Assembly: GCA_903921325.1 (NCBI GenBank)
Contig: CAIXPL010000006.1
Span: forward strand, 1 to 64,000
Length of the DNA stretch: 64,000 nucleotides
Direction of reading: 5' to 3'
Origin: an uncultured Pseudomonadota bacterium
Lineage (GTDB): Bacteria; Pseudomonadota; Gammaproteobacteria; Burkholderiales; SG8-39
Part shown: piece by piece, positions 56,558 through 64,000 of the stretch
Layout: each line of letters begins with the position of its first letter
How positions within the stretch are numbered: position 1 is the stretch's first letter
The notes under the pieces: model-generated
Seen by the model: only the letters and a program-made list of their open reading frames with translations
Databases searched by the model: none
What the model was told of the DNA's origin: nothing
Position numbers and translations under genes: made by a program

Positions 56558-57436
56558 GTGTCTGACGCAACGCTCCTCGTCGTTGCCTCGACGCTGAGCA
56601 CCGGGCTGATTCTCGGGGCGATCTTCGCCCTGGTGGCAGCCGGTGTCACCATCGTCTACGGCTGCGTGTGGTTGCCCAATGCGAGCAACGGCCAGTTCTT
56701 TCTGCTCGCCGCTCTCGCAGCCTGGAGTCTGACCGGCGCGGGGCTGGGGAGTGCTGCCGCCATCATCATGGTGCTGCTCCTGGGGCTCGTCCTCTCGCTT
56801 GGCCTGGAATGGCTGCTGGTGCGCCGGCTCTACGATGTGCCCAACCGTAATGTGGCCTGCTTCGTATTGACTCTGGGGCTCACGCAGATCATGGCGGGGA
56901 TTTTCTCGATGACCTGGGGACGCTGGAGCGATCAGTACACGCTGCCACCACTCGTGTCGGGTATTACGATGATCGGTCCGTTCCCGATGACCAACAATCG
57001 CATTCTGGTGTTGCTGATCGCATTGGTGGTGCTGGCGGCCTCGTTTGCATTGCTGCGTTATCACCGCTACGGCCGCGCCTTGCGCGCGGTATTTCAGAAT
57101 CGCGAGGCGGCGGCCCTGCGCGGGGTGGATGTGCGCGCGGTCTATCGCATGTCGTTTCTGCTCGGCTCATCGATCATTTTTCTCGGTGGCCTTCTTTTTG
57201 CGCTGGCCTACAGTTTTGATCTGACCGTGGCCTGGACGATGTCGGTCACTGCCTTTGCCATCATGATCGTGGGCGGCCCGGGGTCGGTTCTCGGCGCCTT
57301 GGTGGTGGGCATGGTGTTTGGATTTACCCAGGCGATCGTGAGCATTTTTGCCAGTCCGACCGCAGCGACTTTTTCCTATCTGCTGGCGATGCTTGCCATG
57401 CTGTTATTCAAGCCCACCGGGCTATTTCTGCGATGA
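56558..57436 (+). CDS. livH: Liv-type ABC transporter permease LivH
   Basis: A 292-residue inner-membrane permease of the LivH family with about eight hydrophobic segments. LILGAIFALVAAGVTIVYG at the N-terminus, NREAAALRGVDVRAVY (the cytoplasmic loop that touches the ATPases) and the SVLGALVVGMVFGFTQAI end are typical. It starts with GTG 56558 immediately after the binding-protein stop, and overlaps livM by four bases. Confidence 0.93.
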   Translation: MSDATLLVVASTLSTGLILGAIFALVAAGVTIVYGCVWLPNASNGQFFLLAALAAWSLTGAGLGSAAAIIMVLLLGLVLSLGLEWLLVRRLYDVPNRNVACFVLTLGLTQIMAGIFSMTWGRWSDQYTLPPLVSGITMIGPFPMTNNRILVLLIALVVLAASFALLRYHRYGRALRAVFQNREAAALRGVDVRAVYRMSFLLGSSIIFLGGLLFALAYSFDLTVAWTMSVTAFAIMIVGGPGSVLGALVVGMVFGFTQAIVSIFASPTAATFSYLLAMLAMLLFKPTGLFLR

Positions 57437-58395
57437 GCGCGCGGCGCTGGGCTGTGGCGCTTGGGCTGCTTGCACTGGCCCTGCCATTCGTGTTGGAGGG
57501 CAATCGCTTTCTTGCCTTTGTCTACAGCATCGTGATGATTCATCTGATCTGGGCCAACGGGATGAATCTGCTCTATGGCTATGTGGGGCTGATGCCGCTC
57601 ATGTTCGCAGGCGTCGCAGGCGTCGCGGCCTACGCCATGATTTACCTGACGCGCAGCCATGAGTGGTCATTCTGGCTGGCCGCCCCGATGGCATCACTGG
57701 GCGCCTCACTGTTCGGAGTCTTGCTGGGTTTGCCCTCGCTGCGACTGACGGGCTTTTATTTCACGCTGTGTTCGCTGGTGATCCAGACGGTGATCACCCT
57801 GGCGTTTGTGTTCTTCCCGACCTTTACCAATGGTGACACCGGCATCAATCAGATCGCGCCGCCGCAAGCGCCGTGGGGTGGTGCGTTGAGCGGCGTTTGG
57901 ATGGATGAGACGCTCGCCATCGTTGCCGTGCTTTCGGTGCTGCTCTGTGGCTGGATCGTCTCGACCCGGCTGGGCAAGCGCTTCATGGCCATTCGTGAAG
58001 ATGATGTGCTGGCCGAGGTGCTAGGCATCGATGTCGTGCGCGATCGCATCATCGCGTTCTTCATTGTCTCGATGTTTGCTTCGATCGGTGGGTGCCTCTT
58101 TGCGGTCACCATCGGCTTCATCTCGCCGCGCTCCTTTGATGTGCTGACATCGCTCAATATCTGGCTGTTTGTCGCCTTTGGCGGTCGCGGCACCTTGATC
58201 GGTCCGATCATCGGTACGATCGTCCTTGCACCGATCCCCTATCTGTTGCAGGAATTGCAGGGGTTCAAGGATGTGCTCTCAGGGGTGCTGATCATCGTGG
58301 TGACCTTGCTGATGCCCGGTGGCGTTTGGGGTGAACTGCTGCGCTGGCGTGATCGGCGTCGGGCACGGCGAGCACTTGCCGTGGGGCAAACATGA
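57433..58395 (+). CDS. livM: Liv-type ABC transporter permease LivM
   Basis: A 320-residue permease, the second membrane subunit of the importer, with about nine hydrophobic stretches. WANGMNLLYGYVGLMPLMFA near the N-terminus and the coupling loop RFMAIREDDVLAEVLGIDVV are diagnostic of LivM. AFGGRGTLIGPIIGTIVLA lies near the C-terminus. It overlaps the genes on both sides by four bases. It forms a heteromeric channel with LivH. Confidence 0.93.
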   Translation: MSARRWAVALGLLALALPFVLEGNRFLAFVYSIVMIHLIWANGMNLLYGYVGLMPLMFAGVAGVAAYAMIYLTRSHEWSFWLAAPMASLGASLFGVLLGLPSLRLTGFYFTLCSLVIQTVITLAFVFFPTFTNGDTGINQIAPPQAPWGGALSGVWMDETLAIVAVLSVLLCGWIVSTRLGKRFMAIREDDVLAEVLGIDVVRDRIIAFFIVSMFASIGGCLFAVTIGFISPRSFDVLTSLNIWLFVAFGGRGTLIGPIIGTIVLAPIPYLLQELQGFKDVLSGVLIIVVTLLMPGGVWGELLRWRDRRRARRALAVGQT

Positions 58396-59132
58396 GCCTG
58401 CTACAGGTCAACGGTCTGGTGCGCCGCTTCGGCGGCGTGGTGGCCTTGCGTGATGTCGAACTCACTATGGAGGCGGGTGAGACACTCGGCATGATTGGCC
58501 CCAATGGATCAGGCAAGACCACCTTCGTGAACATCGTGAGCGGGCATCTGGCAAGCGATGCGGGCACCATGCTGTTTGATGGCGAATCGATCACCGGCGC
58601 CTCACCGCATCAATTGGCGGCACGCGGGCTGACCCGTACCTATCAGGCGGTGCGGGTGTTCTCCGGTCTGAGCGTGGCGCGCAATATCGAGACCGCCAGC
58701 CTGCTGCGGCGTGACGCGCGGGCAGGGGCAGGGGCGGGGGCAGGCAGGGCGGATGGGGCGACGGTCGATGAACTGGCCGAATGGCTGCGGCTTGATCGCC
58801 TGATGGGCAAGCCCGCCGGAAGTCTGACGCTCTTTGAGCAACGCCGCCTTGAATTGCTGATGCGCCTCGCGCAGCGCCCGCGACTGATCATGCTCGATGA
58901 ACCGGTGGGGGGCCTCGCGCTCACCGAGGTGCGCGAGATGATCGAATTGCTTGCGCAGTTGAAAGCGCGCTGCTCGCTCTTTGTGATCGAGCACACCATG
59001 CGGGTGATTCGCGAATTGGCCGATCGGGTGGTGGTGCTGATGGCTGGTGAGAAGATCGCCGATGGCGCACCCGACGAAGTACTGCGTGACAAGCGCGTGG
59101 TTGAACAGTACCTGGGGACGGTCCATGCTTGA
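58392..59132 (+). CDS. livG: Liv-type ABC transporter ATPase LivG with altered signature motif
   Basis: A 246-residue ATPase with Walker A GPNGSGKTTF, Walker B LIMLDEP and the switch histidine VIEHTMR. A Gly/Ala-rich insertion (GAGAGAGRADGA) lies before the signature. Oddity: where LivG proteins have L-S-Y-G-x-Q or similar, this one reads LTLFEQRRLE, so the signature glycine is replaced by phenylalanine. That glycine normally contacts ATP across the dimer. The surrounding RRLE is intact, so this is not a frameshift. It may still work with LivF, whose signature is normal. It overlaps livM by four and livF by eight bases. Confidence 0.9.
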   Translation: MSLLQVNGLVRRFGGVVALRDVELTMEAGETLGMIGPNGSGKTTFVNIVSGHLASDAGTMLFDGESITGASPHQLAARGLTRTYQAVRVFSGLSVARNIETASLLRRDARAGAGAGAGRADGATVDELAEWLRLDRLMGKPAGSLTLFEQRRLELLMRLAQRPRLIMLDEPVGGLALTEVREMIELLAQLKARCSLFVIEHTMRVIRELADRVVVLMAGEKIADGAPDEVLRDKRVVEQYLGTVHA

Positions 59133-59829
59133 GATTGATCAGGTGTCGGTCCGCTATGGTCCGTTCCTTGCCCTCGATGGAGTAAGCCTCAACGTCAATG
59201 AGGGCGAAATTGTTGGTGTGATCGGTCCCAATGGAGCCGGCAAGAGTTCGCTTGCGCGGGCCATTGTGGGACTTGAACCAACCGCAGGAGGCAGCATCCG
59301 GTTTGGCGGGCAACTTATGCAATCTGGCGTGGTGCATGAGCGAATCACGCAAGGCCTGTCGCTGGTGCCCGAAGGGCGCGGTCTGTTCGCGCAAATGTCG
59401 GTCGAGGACAACCTGCTCATGGGCGCCTACACGATGCGTGCGAGTGCGGCCAGAGAGCAGGCGCTGCGCGAGGCCTTTGAGTTATTTCCTGTGCTCGATG
59501 AGCGACGCGATCAGCGTGCCGGTACGCTCTCAGGCGGGCAGCAGCAGATGCTGGCGGTGGCAGTGGGGCTGATGACCCACCCGCGGCTGTGCGTCTTTGA
59601 TGAGCCTTCGCTCGGCCTTGCGCCGATTGTGATTGAGCAGATCGGCAACACCCTCAAAGCCATGAAGCGCCGCGGGCTCACCGTGCTGTTGATCGAACAG
59701 AATGCCACGCTGGCGATGTCGGTCGCCGAGCGGATTTATGTCATGGCCGCCGGTTCCATTCGTCATCAGGGGACGCCCGAGGCGCTCATGCGCAATCCCG
59801 AGGTGCTGGAGACCTTTCTGAGTGCTTGA
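59125..59829 (+). CDS. livF: Liv-type ABC transporter ATPase LivF
   Basis: A 234-residue ATPase with Walker A GPNGAGKSSLARAI, Q loop region LVPEGRGLF, the intact signature LSGGQQQMLAVAVGL, Walker B LCVFDEPSLGLAP and the H-loop position occupied by glutamine in LLIEQNATL, as is normal for LivF. Start ATG 59125 overlaps the end of livG. The upstream frame to 59047 is within livG. It is the last gene of the VOC-hyuA-hyuB-liv operon. LivF probably provides the canonical half of the ATP sites with LivG. Confidence 0.95.
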   Translation: MLEIDQVSVRYGPFLALDGVSLNVNEGEIVGVIGPNGAGKSSLARAIVGLEPTAGGSIRFGGQLMQSGVVHERITQGLSLVPEGRGLFAQMSVEDNLLMGAYTMRASAAREQALREAFELFPVLDERRDQRAGTLSGGQQQMLAVAVGLMTHPRLCVFDEPSLGLAPIVIEQIGNTLKAMKRRGLTVLLIEQNATLAMSVAERIYVMAAGSIRHQGTPEALMRNPEVLETFLSA

Positions 59830-60003
59830 GTCAGATCACTCATCTGCTGCTGCCTGCATGCCTGAATGCCTGATGTCGTGTGCTGGTCAATCTCCGATAT
59901 TTGGTGCCTCTGTTACCGGGCTTCTGCAGAATTCAATTGCAGGCCTCATCAGATTGTTCCTTCTTCCGTCCATCGCTGCTGGCCATTGCACTCTGACCCA
60001 TCC

Positions 60004-60894
60004 ATGATTCCAGTTATCGATTCCCATCACCACATCTGGCGCCAGGCCGATCTCGCCTGGCTGCAGGGTCCGATGCAGCCACGGATCTTCGGTCCCTACG
60101 AGAGCCTGCAGCGCGACTATCCGATGGCTGAGTACCTGCAGGACGTTGCAGGCAGCGGTGTCGTAGGTTCTGTGTACGTGCAGGCCAATTGGCCGTCTGA
60201 CCGGGCGCTGGAAGAGGTGCAATGGGTGCAATCAGTGGCCGCAGCGACCGGCTGGCCCCACGCCATTGTGGGCTATGCCGATATGCTGAGTGCGTCGATC
60301 GATTCGGTGCTCGATCAGCAGTTGAAGGCGAGTGACCGACTGCGCGGCATTCGCATGCAATTGCATTGGCACACCAATGCGCAATATCGCTTCGCTTCAG
60401 CACCCGATCTCACCGCACATCCCGATCTGCGGCGCAATGTCCGTGCGCTGGCCAGTCGCGGCTTGAGTTTTGATTTGCAGGTGTTCGATGCGCAGATGGC
60501 GGGGGCGGCGCAACTGGCGCACGATAACCCCGATGTCACTTTTGTGCTGCAGCATGCCGGCATGCTGGAGGATCTGTCCGCGGCAGGCATCAAGCGCTGG
60601 CGCGACGGGATGATTCAGTTGGCAGCGCAACCCAATGTCGTTGCCAAATTGTCAGCCTTTGGTACTTTCATTCATCGCAACGAACCGGCGCAGGTGGCCT
60701 TTCTGGTGCACGAAACCGTGCGCCTGTTCGGACCCGACCGCTGCCTGTTTGGCAGCAACTTCCCGATCGAAAAGCTGTGGACAAGTTACGCTGAGCTGGT
60801 GAGTGCCCATCGCGCGGCAATCGCCGATCTCTCCTTGCCCGCGCAACGCGCCGTGTTGCACGATACGGCGCGGCGCGTGTATCGAATGGCTTGA
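60004..60894 (+). CDS. TIM-barrel metal-dependent amidohydrolase (amidohydrolase-2 family)
   Basis: A 296-residue hydrolase of the Amidohydro_2 family, related to lactonases and decarboxylases. Near the N-terminus DSHHHIWR supplies the H-x-H metal ligands and DLAWLQG follows. A histidine occurs in LQHAGML, and the C-terminal aspartate motif is close to CLFGSNFPIEKLW. The family includes 4-sulfomuconolactone and fucono-lactone hydrolases. The frame is open upstream to 59866, but the fold begins at ATG 60004. A ring-opening or lactone step is plausible, but the substrate is unknown. Confidence 0.83.
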   Translation: MIPVIDSHHHIWRQADLAWLQGPMQPRIFGPYESLQRDYPMAEYLQDVAGSGVVGSVYVQANWPSDRALEEVQWVQSVAAATGWPHAIVGYADMLSASIDSVLDQQLKASDRLRGIRMQLHWHTNAQYRFASAPDLTAHPDLRRNVRALASRGLSFDLQVFDAQMAGAAQLAHDNPDVTFVLQHAGMLEDLSAAGIKRWRDGMIQLAAQPNVVAKLSAFGTFIHRNEPAQVAFLVHETVRLFGPDRCLFGSNFPIEKLWTSYAELVSAHRAAIADLSLPAQRAVLHDTARRVYRMA

Positions 60895-61029
60895 GCGCAG
60901 ACGACGCCTATTCAGCGCCCCGCGGCTATTGCGCGGGTGCGCTGAACGCCCTCAGCATCCAGGGGTTGCACTGGCCGCCCCAGGGCGATCGACGGGCGTC
61001 GCCGCCGCAGGCGACACTTGCGGTGCAGG

Positions 61030-62331
61030 TCAACCGGTTTGGCGGGCTGCGCGTCCGGCAATCAGGTCCATTTCGGCGGCGTGGGCGAGCGCGGCATCCT
61101 CATCGAGCAATTCACCTTCCCACTTGGCAACCACGGCGGCGGAGAGCGAATTGCCGACCGCATTGGTGGCCGAGCGGCCCATGTCGAGGAAGGTATCGAC
61201 ACCCAGGATCAGCAGCAGACCCGCCTCAGGGATATTGAATTGATTGAGGGTGGCGGCAATCACCACCAGCGACGCACGTGGCACGCCAGCCATCCCCTTG
61301 GAGCTGAGCATCAGGATGGCAAGCATCGTGATTTCGGTGGCAAGGGACAGATGGATGTCATAGGCCTGCGCCACAAAGAGTGTGGCGAACGTGCAGTACA
61401 TCATCGAGCCATCAAGGTTGAACGAATAGCCCAGCGGCAGCACAAAGCTGCCGATTTTGCGATTCACTCCGAAGCGCTCCAGCGCGTCGAGCAGTTTTGG
61501 ATAGGCCGCTTCGGAGCTTGCCGTGGCAAATGAGAGCAGGAACGGTTCTTTGATCAAGCCGAGCAGGCGAAAAACCCGCTTGCCGAGGAAGAACCCGCCA
61601 GCTGCAATCAGAATCACCCACAGCAGCCCGAGTGCGACGTAGAACTCGAGCATGAAGAGAGCAAACTTGGCCAGGATCGCCAGCCCGTTGGTTGCCACGG
61701 TCGAGGCCATGGCCGAGAACACCGCGAAGGGCGCGAGCTTCATCACGTAGCCGGTCATCTTGAGCATGATGCTCGCCAGCCCGTCGATGGCTGACACCAG
61801 AGTACGGGCACGCTCGCCCAGGGCGGCTGCCGCAGTGCCCACCAGAAGAGAAAACACGACGATCTGCAGAATCTCGTTGGTGGCCATCGCCTCGAAGAAC
61901 GAGCGTGGCACCATGTGCTGAATGAAATCACGTATGGTGAAGTGATCCGCTGAGAGCCCCGTTGCGGTGCCGACCGGCGGCAGCGGCAGGTTGATATTGA
62001 CCCCTGGTTCCATCAGGTTGGCGAGGACGAGTCCAAGGGTGAGCGAGACGATCGATGCCGTGATGAACCAGGCCATCGCCTTCAGGAACACCCGACCCAC
62101 CGCACCACTGTCGCCCATGTGCGCAATGCCGATGACCAGTGTCGAGAAGACCAGCGGGCCGATCAACATCTTGATCAGGCGCAGGAAGATGTCGGAGATG
62201 ATCGACACATAGCCCGCGATCTTCACCGCGGAGGCTTTGTCCGGAAAGGACGTGAAGATCATGTACCCGGCGATGATCCCCAGTACCAGGCCAATCAGGA
62301 TCCAAACCGTCTGCGAGGTCTTCTTAGTCAT
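61030..62331 (-). CDS. dctA: Dicarboxylate:cation symporter (DctA/GltP type)
   Basis: A 433-residue member of the DAACS family, which takes up C4-dicarboxylates, glutamate or aspartate with protons or sodium. It has about eight membrane segments. The serine-rich re-entrant hairpin region appears as FATASSEAAYPKLLDAL, followed by SFVLPLGYSFNLDGSMMY and the transport-core LMLSSKGMAGVPRASLVVIA. LLILGVDTFLDMGRSATNAVGNS completes the core and holds the acidic substrate site. The start is ATG 62331. The frame upstream is not family-like. Either C4-dicarboxylate or an amino acid is possible. The gene is oriented opposite to its neighbours. Confidence 0.9.
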   Translation of the reverse strand: MTKKTSQTVWILIGLVLGIIAGYMIFTSFPDKASAVKIAGYVSIISDIFLRLIKMLIGPLVFSTLVIGIAHMGDSGAVGRVFLKAMAWFITASIVSLTLGLVLANLMEPGVNINLPLPPVGTATGLSADHFTIRDFIQHMVPRSFFEAMATNEILQIVVFSLLVGTAAAALGERARTLVSAIDGLASIMLKMTGYVMKLAPFAVFSAMASTVATNGLAILAKFALFMLEFYVALGLLWVILIAAGGFFLGKRVFRLLGLIKEPFLLSFATASSEAAYPKLLDALERFGVNRKIGSFVLPLGYSFNLDGSMMYCTFATLFVAQAYDIHLSLATEITMLAILMLSSKGMAGVPRASLVVIAATLNQFNIPEAGLLLILGVDTFLDMGRSATNAVGNSLSAAVVAKWEGELLDEDAALAHAAEMDLIAGRAARQTG

Positions 62332-62476
62332 GTGAACCGCCCTGTGGGTTGATGCAGTTTTGGCGCTGCGCTCTTGGTCATACTGCCACGGCTTCCTGCT
62401 CACCGCGATACTACCTTGCCTTTGGCGATAGGATATCGCCTGAGGCCGGACTCAACCGGCCCGCTCCGGAGTTGCC

Positions 62477-63205
62477 ATGGACGCCACCCATTTCGAGGAT
62501 CACTGTTGGCGCGATCTGATACCCGCCGATGTGATCGAATTGTATTCACACTACGCGCGTGACACCTTTGTCGGGCCGTCGGCAGCTTTGCTGGCGATCG
62601 ATCTCTATGAACTGGCCTACCAGGGCGGCGCGCATCCGGTTGCCGAAGTGAGCAAGCGTTACCCCAGCTCCTGTGGCGAACATGCCTGGGCGGCCATACC
62701 GCCAACCGTGCGGCTGTTTGCCGCTGCGCGCGCAGCCGGCCTGCCGGTGTTCTATACCACCAGCGATACCCGGCCGATGAGTAGTCCGGGCGCAGTGCAG
62801 GCGACCCGCCGCCGTGGTGTTCCAACCGATCCTGCGCTCTATCAGATACGCGCCGAATTCGCACCGCAGCCCGGTGATGTTGTGCTCACCAAGATGCGGG
62901 CCAGCGCGTTTTTTGGCACCCCGCTCATTGCTCACCTGACCCAGCTTGGGGTGCGCACCCTGATCCTGTGTGGCGAGAGCACGTCGGGCTGTGTGCGTGC
63001 CTCGGCGGTGGAGGCCTATTCCCATGGGTTTCATGTTGTGCTTGCCGAAGAGTGCTGTTTTGATCGCAGCCCGCTGTCGCACAAGGTGAATCTGTTTGAT
63101 ATGCACCATAAGTACGCCGATGTGATCGCCGTGGACGAGGTGATCGCGCATCTGAATAAGGCGGCATCGGCGCCAATACAAAGGTTAACCGGTGACCCAC
63201 GATGA
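62477..63205 (+). CDS. Isochorismatase-fold amidohydrolase (N-carbamoyl-amidase/maleamate-amidase-like)
   Basis: A 242-residue cysteine hydrolase. The catalytic triad is visible as Asp in LLAIDLYEL, Lys in VLTKMRASAFFG, and Cys in GESTSGCVRASAVEAYSHGF. The downstream DRSPLSHKVNLFDMHHKYADV matches the N-carbamoylsarcosine and maleamate amidase branch more than isochorismatase proper. Products would be an acid plus ammonia (and carbon dioxide from a carbamoyl group). Its stop overlaps the next gene (ATGA). The ATP-dependent HyuAB would make a carbamoyl acid from a hydantoin, a natural substrate for such an enzyme. Confidence 0.8.
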   Translation: MDATHFEDHCWRDLIPADVIELYSHYARDTFVGPSAALLAIDLYELAYQGGAHPVAEVSKRYPSSCGEHAWAAIPPTVRLFAAARAAGLPVFYTTSDTRPMSSPGAVQATRRRGVPTDPALYQIRAEFAPQPGDVVLTKMRASAFFGTPLIAHLTQLGVRTLILCGESTSGCVRASAVEAYSHGFHVVLAEECCFDRSPLSHKVNLFDMHHKYADVIAVDEVIAHLNKAASAPIQRLTGDPR

Positions 63206-64000
63206 AACCTGCTCCTTATGGTCCGTTTTCGTACTCTCCCATTCACCAGCGCGCGCCTCTGCATTGGCCGAACGGTGCGCGCCTGGCGCTGTGGGTGATT
63301 CCCAATATCGAGTTTTTTTCCCTGCAGGACACCATCCCCGCCGGTTCCGGCGGAGGTGGCACGCCAGCACCCGATGTACCGCTGTGGTCAGTGCGTGACT
63401 ACGGCAACCGCGTCGGCGTGTTTCGCCTTATGAAGGTGCTCGAACGTTATGGTGTACGCGGCACGGTGGCGCTCAATAGCAACCTGTGCGCCCAGCACCC
63501 CGAGATCATCGAAGAGGGTCAGCGACTGAACTGGGAGTGGATGGGGCATAACGAAACCAACACCCGACGCCTGAACGAAGTCGACGCGATCGAAGAGGCG
63601 CGCATCATTGCTGACTCGCTCACCACCATTGAGCGCGCAACCGGCACGCGACCGCGCGGCTGGCTCGGCAGCGGGCTGCAGGAGACCTGGAACACGCTCG
63701 ATCGGCTGGTCGATAACGGCTGCCAGTACGTGTGCGACTGGACCAATGACGATCAGCCCTATGTGATGACCCTCGAGGGCGGCCGCAGCATAGTGTCAGT
63801 GCCCTACAGCCATGACATCAATGACAAGCCGGCATTCGAGAAGCTGCATCGTACGGCCGATGAATTTCGCGACATGATCTGCCGGCAGTTTGATGTGCTC
63901 TATGACGAGGGTGGCGAGTCAGGCCGGGTGATGGCGATCTGCCTGCACCCGTATCTCACCGGTGTGCCACATCGCATTGGCGCGCTCGATGCGGCGCTCG
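63202..64000 (+). CDS. Polysaccharide-deacetylase-fold hydrolase, cut by window edge
   Basis: The frame starts ATG 63202, overlapping the preceding stop, and is open to 64000 (266 codons). Early residues include LHWPNGARLALWVIPNIEFF. GVRGTVALNSNLCAQHPEI, WMGHNETNTRRLNE and RPRGWLGSGLQETWNTLDRL follow. These match the PuuE-like branch of NodB-fold deacetylases, which includes metal-independent allantoinases. The N-terminus, the central GWLGSG and the CLHPYLTG near the edge agree. It probably opens a cyclic ureide or deacetylates a small amide. It is translationally coupled to the amidase. The C-terminus is outside the window. Confidence 0.85.
   Translation, partial: MKPAPYGPFSYSPIHQRAPLHWPNGARLALWVIPNIEFFSLQDTIPAGSGGGGTPAPDVPLWSVRDYGNRVGVFRLMKVLERYGVRGTVALNSNLCAQHPEIIEEGQRLNWEWMGHNETNTRRLNEVDAIEEARIIADSLTTIERATGTRPRGWLGSGLQETWNTLDRLVDNGCQYVCDWTNDDQPYVMTLEGGRSIVSVPYSHDINDKPAFEKLHRTADEFRDMICRQFDVLYDEGGESGRVMAICLHPYLTGVPHRIGALDAAL

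Noticed and set aside
60895-61243. Plus-strand frames between the amidohydrolase and dctA
   Set aside because: They overlap the 3' end of dctA in antisense and show no start site or known family; the 135 bases outside dctA show nothing else I can support.

Overview
The window looks like a betaproteobacterial (Burkholderiales-type) chromosome. The tmRNA encodes the tag ANDERFALAA, usual for betaproteobacteria. The block ompA-ubiG-gph / gyrA-serC-pheA-hisC-tyrA-aroA-cmk-rpsA-ihfB-lapA-lapB ... hldD-cysM has the gene order known from Burkholderiales. A Bug-type (TctC) solute receptor is also present. No species can be named from sequence alone.

Positions 1-4970 form an accessory segment lying against the 3' end of ssrA (tmRNA, minus strand, 4971-5338), a classic integration site. 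It is visibly more A+T rich than the rest. It carries a small HTH protein, a minimal superfamily-1 helicase, a protein of unknown family and a long coiled-coil protein ending in a NYN (PIN-like) nuclease domain. All four run on the plus strand and look like one operon. I recognise no described system with this composition. It is the best candidate here for an undescribed, defence-like system. No integrase is visible, so the far end of the island must lie left of the window.

Positions 5339-39399 are core chromosome: gph, ubiG and an OmpA-like lipoprotein (minus); a TRZ/ATZ-type deaminase; gyrA; a tightly coupled serC-pheA-hisC-tyrA-aroA-cmk run for serine and aromatic amino acid synthesis; rpsA-ihfB-lapA-lapB; UDP-glucose dehydrogenase, hldA and hldD (envelope sugars); cysM, an exonuclease and rlmD; a BI-1/YccA membrane protein; tRNA-Ser(TGA); an esterase-like hydrolase; the sulfate importer sbp-cysT-cysW-cysA; lysC; a VOC protein; a Bug receptor; and tRNA-Ser(GCT).

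Positions 39400-45700 are a scarred accessory patch next to tRNA-Ser(GCT). It holds a vapBC toxin-antitoxin pair with its promoter and operator, a tacA-tacT (DUF1778-GNAT) pair with its own palindromic promoter, a broken second vapC, one CRISPR-repeat-like hairpin, an eRF1-like small protein with a PPK2 kinase, the C-terminal stump of a flavin-reductase/PNPOx-like gene, a DsrE protein, glpK, and the C-terminal stump of an oxalate/formate-type MFS transporter.

Positions 45700-64000 form a catabolic region for cyclic or amide nitrogen compounds: an SDR, a gamma-glutamylcyclotransferase-like protein, two amidohydrolases (one cytosine-deaminase-like), a tandem-VOC protein, HyuA and HyuB (hydantoinase/oxoprolinase family), a complete Liv-type ABC importer, another amidohydrolase, DctA, an isochorismatase-fold amidase and a polysaccharide-deacetylase-fold hydrolase cut by the window edge. 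Deaminase, ATP-dependent HyuAB hydrolase and N-carbamoyl-amidase-like hydrolase would fit a creatinine or N-methylhydantoin route. That substrate is my inference; a 5-oxoproline or other lactam route is an alternative.
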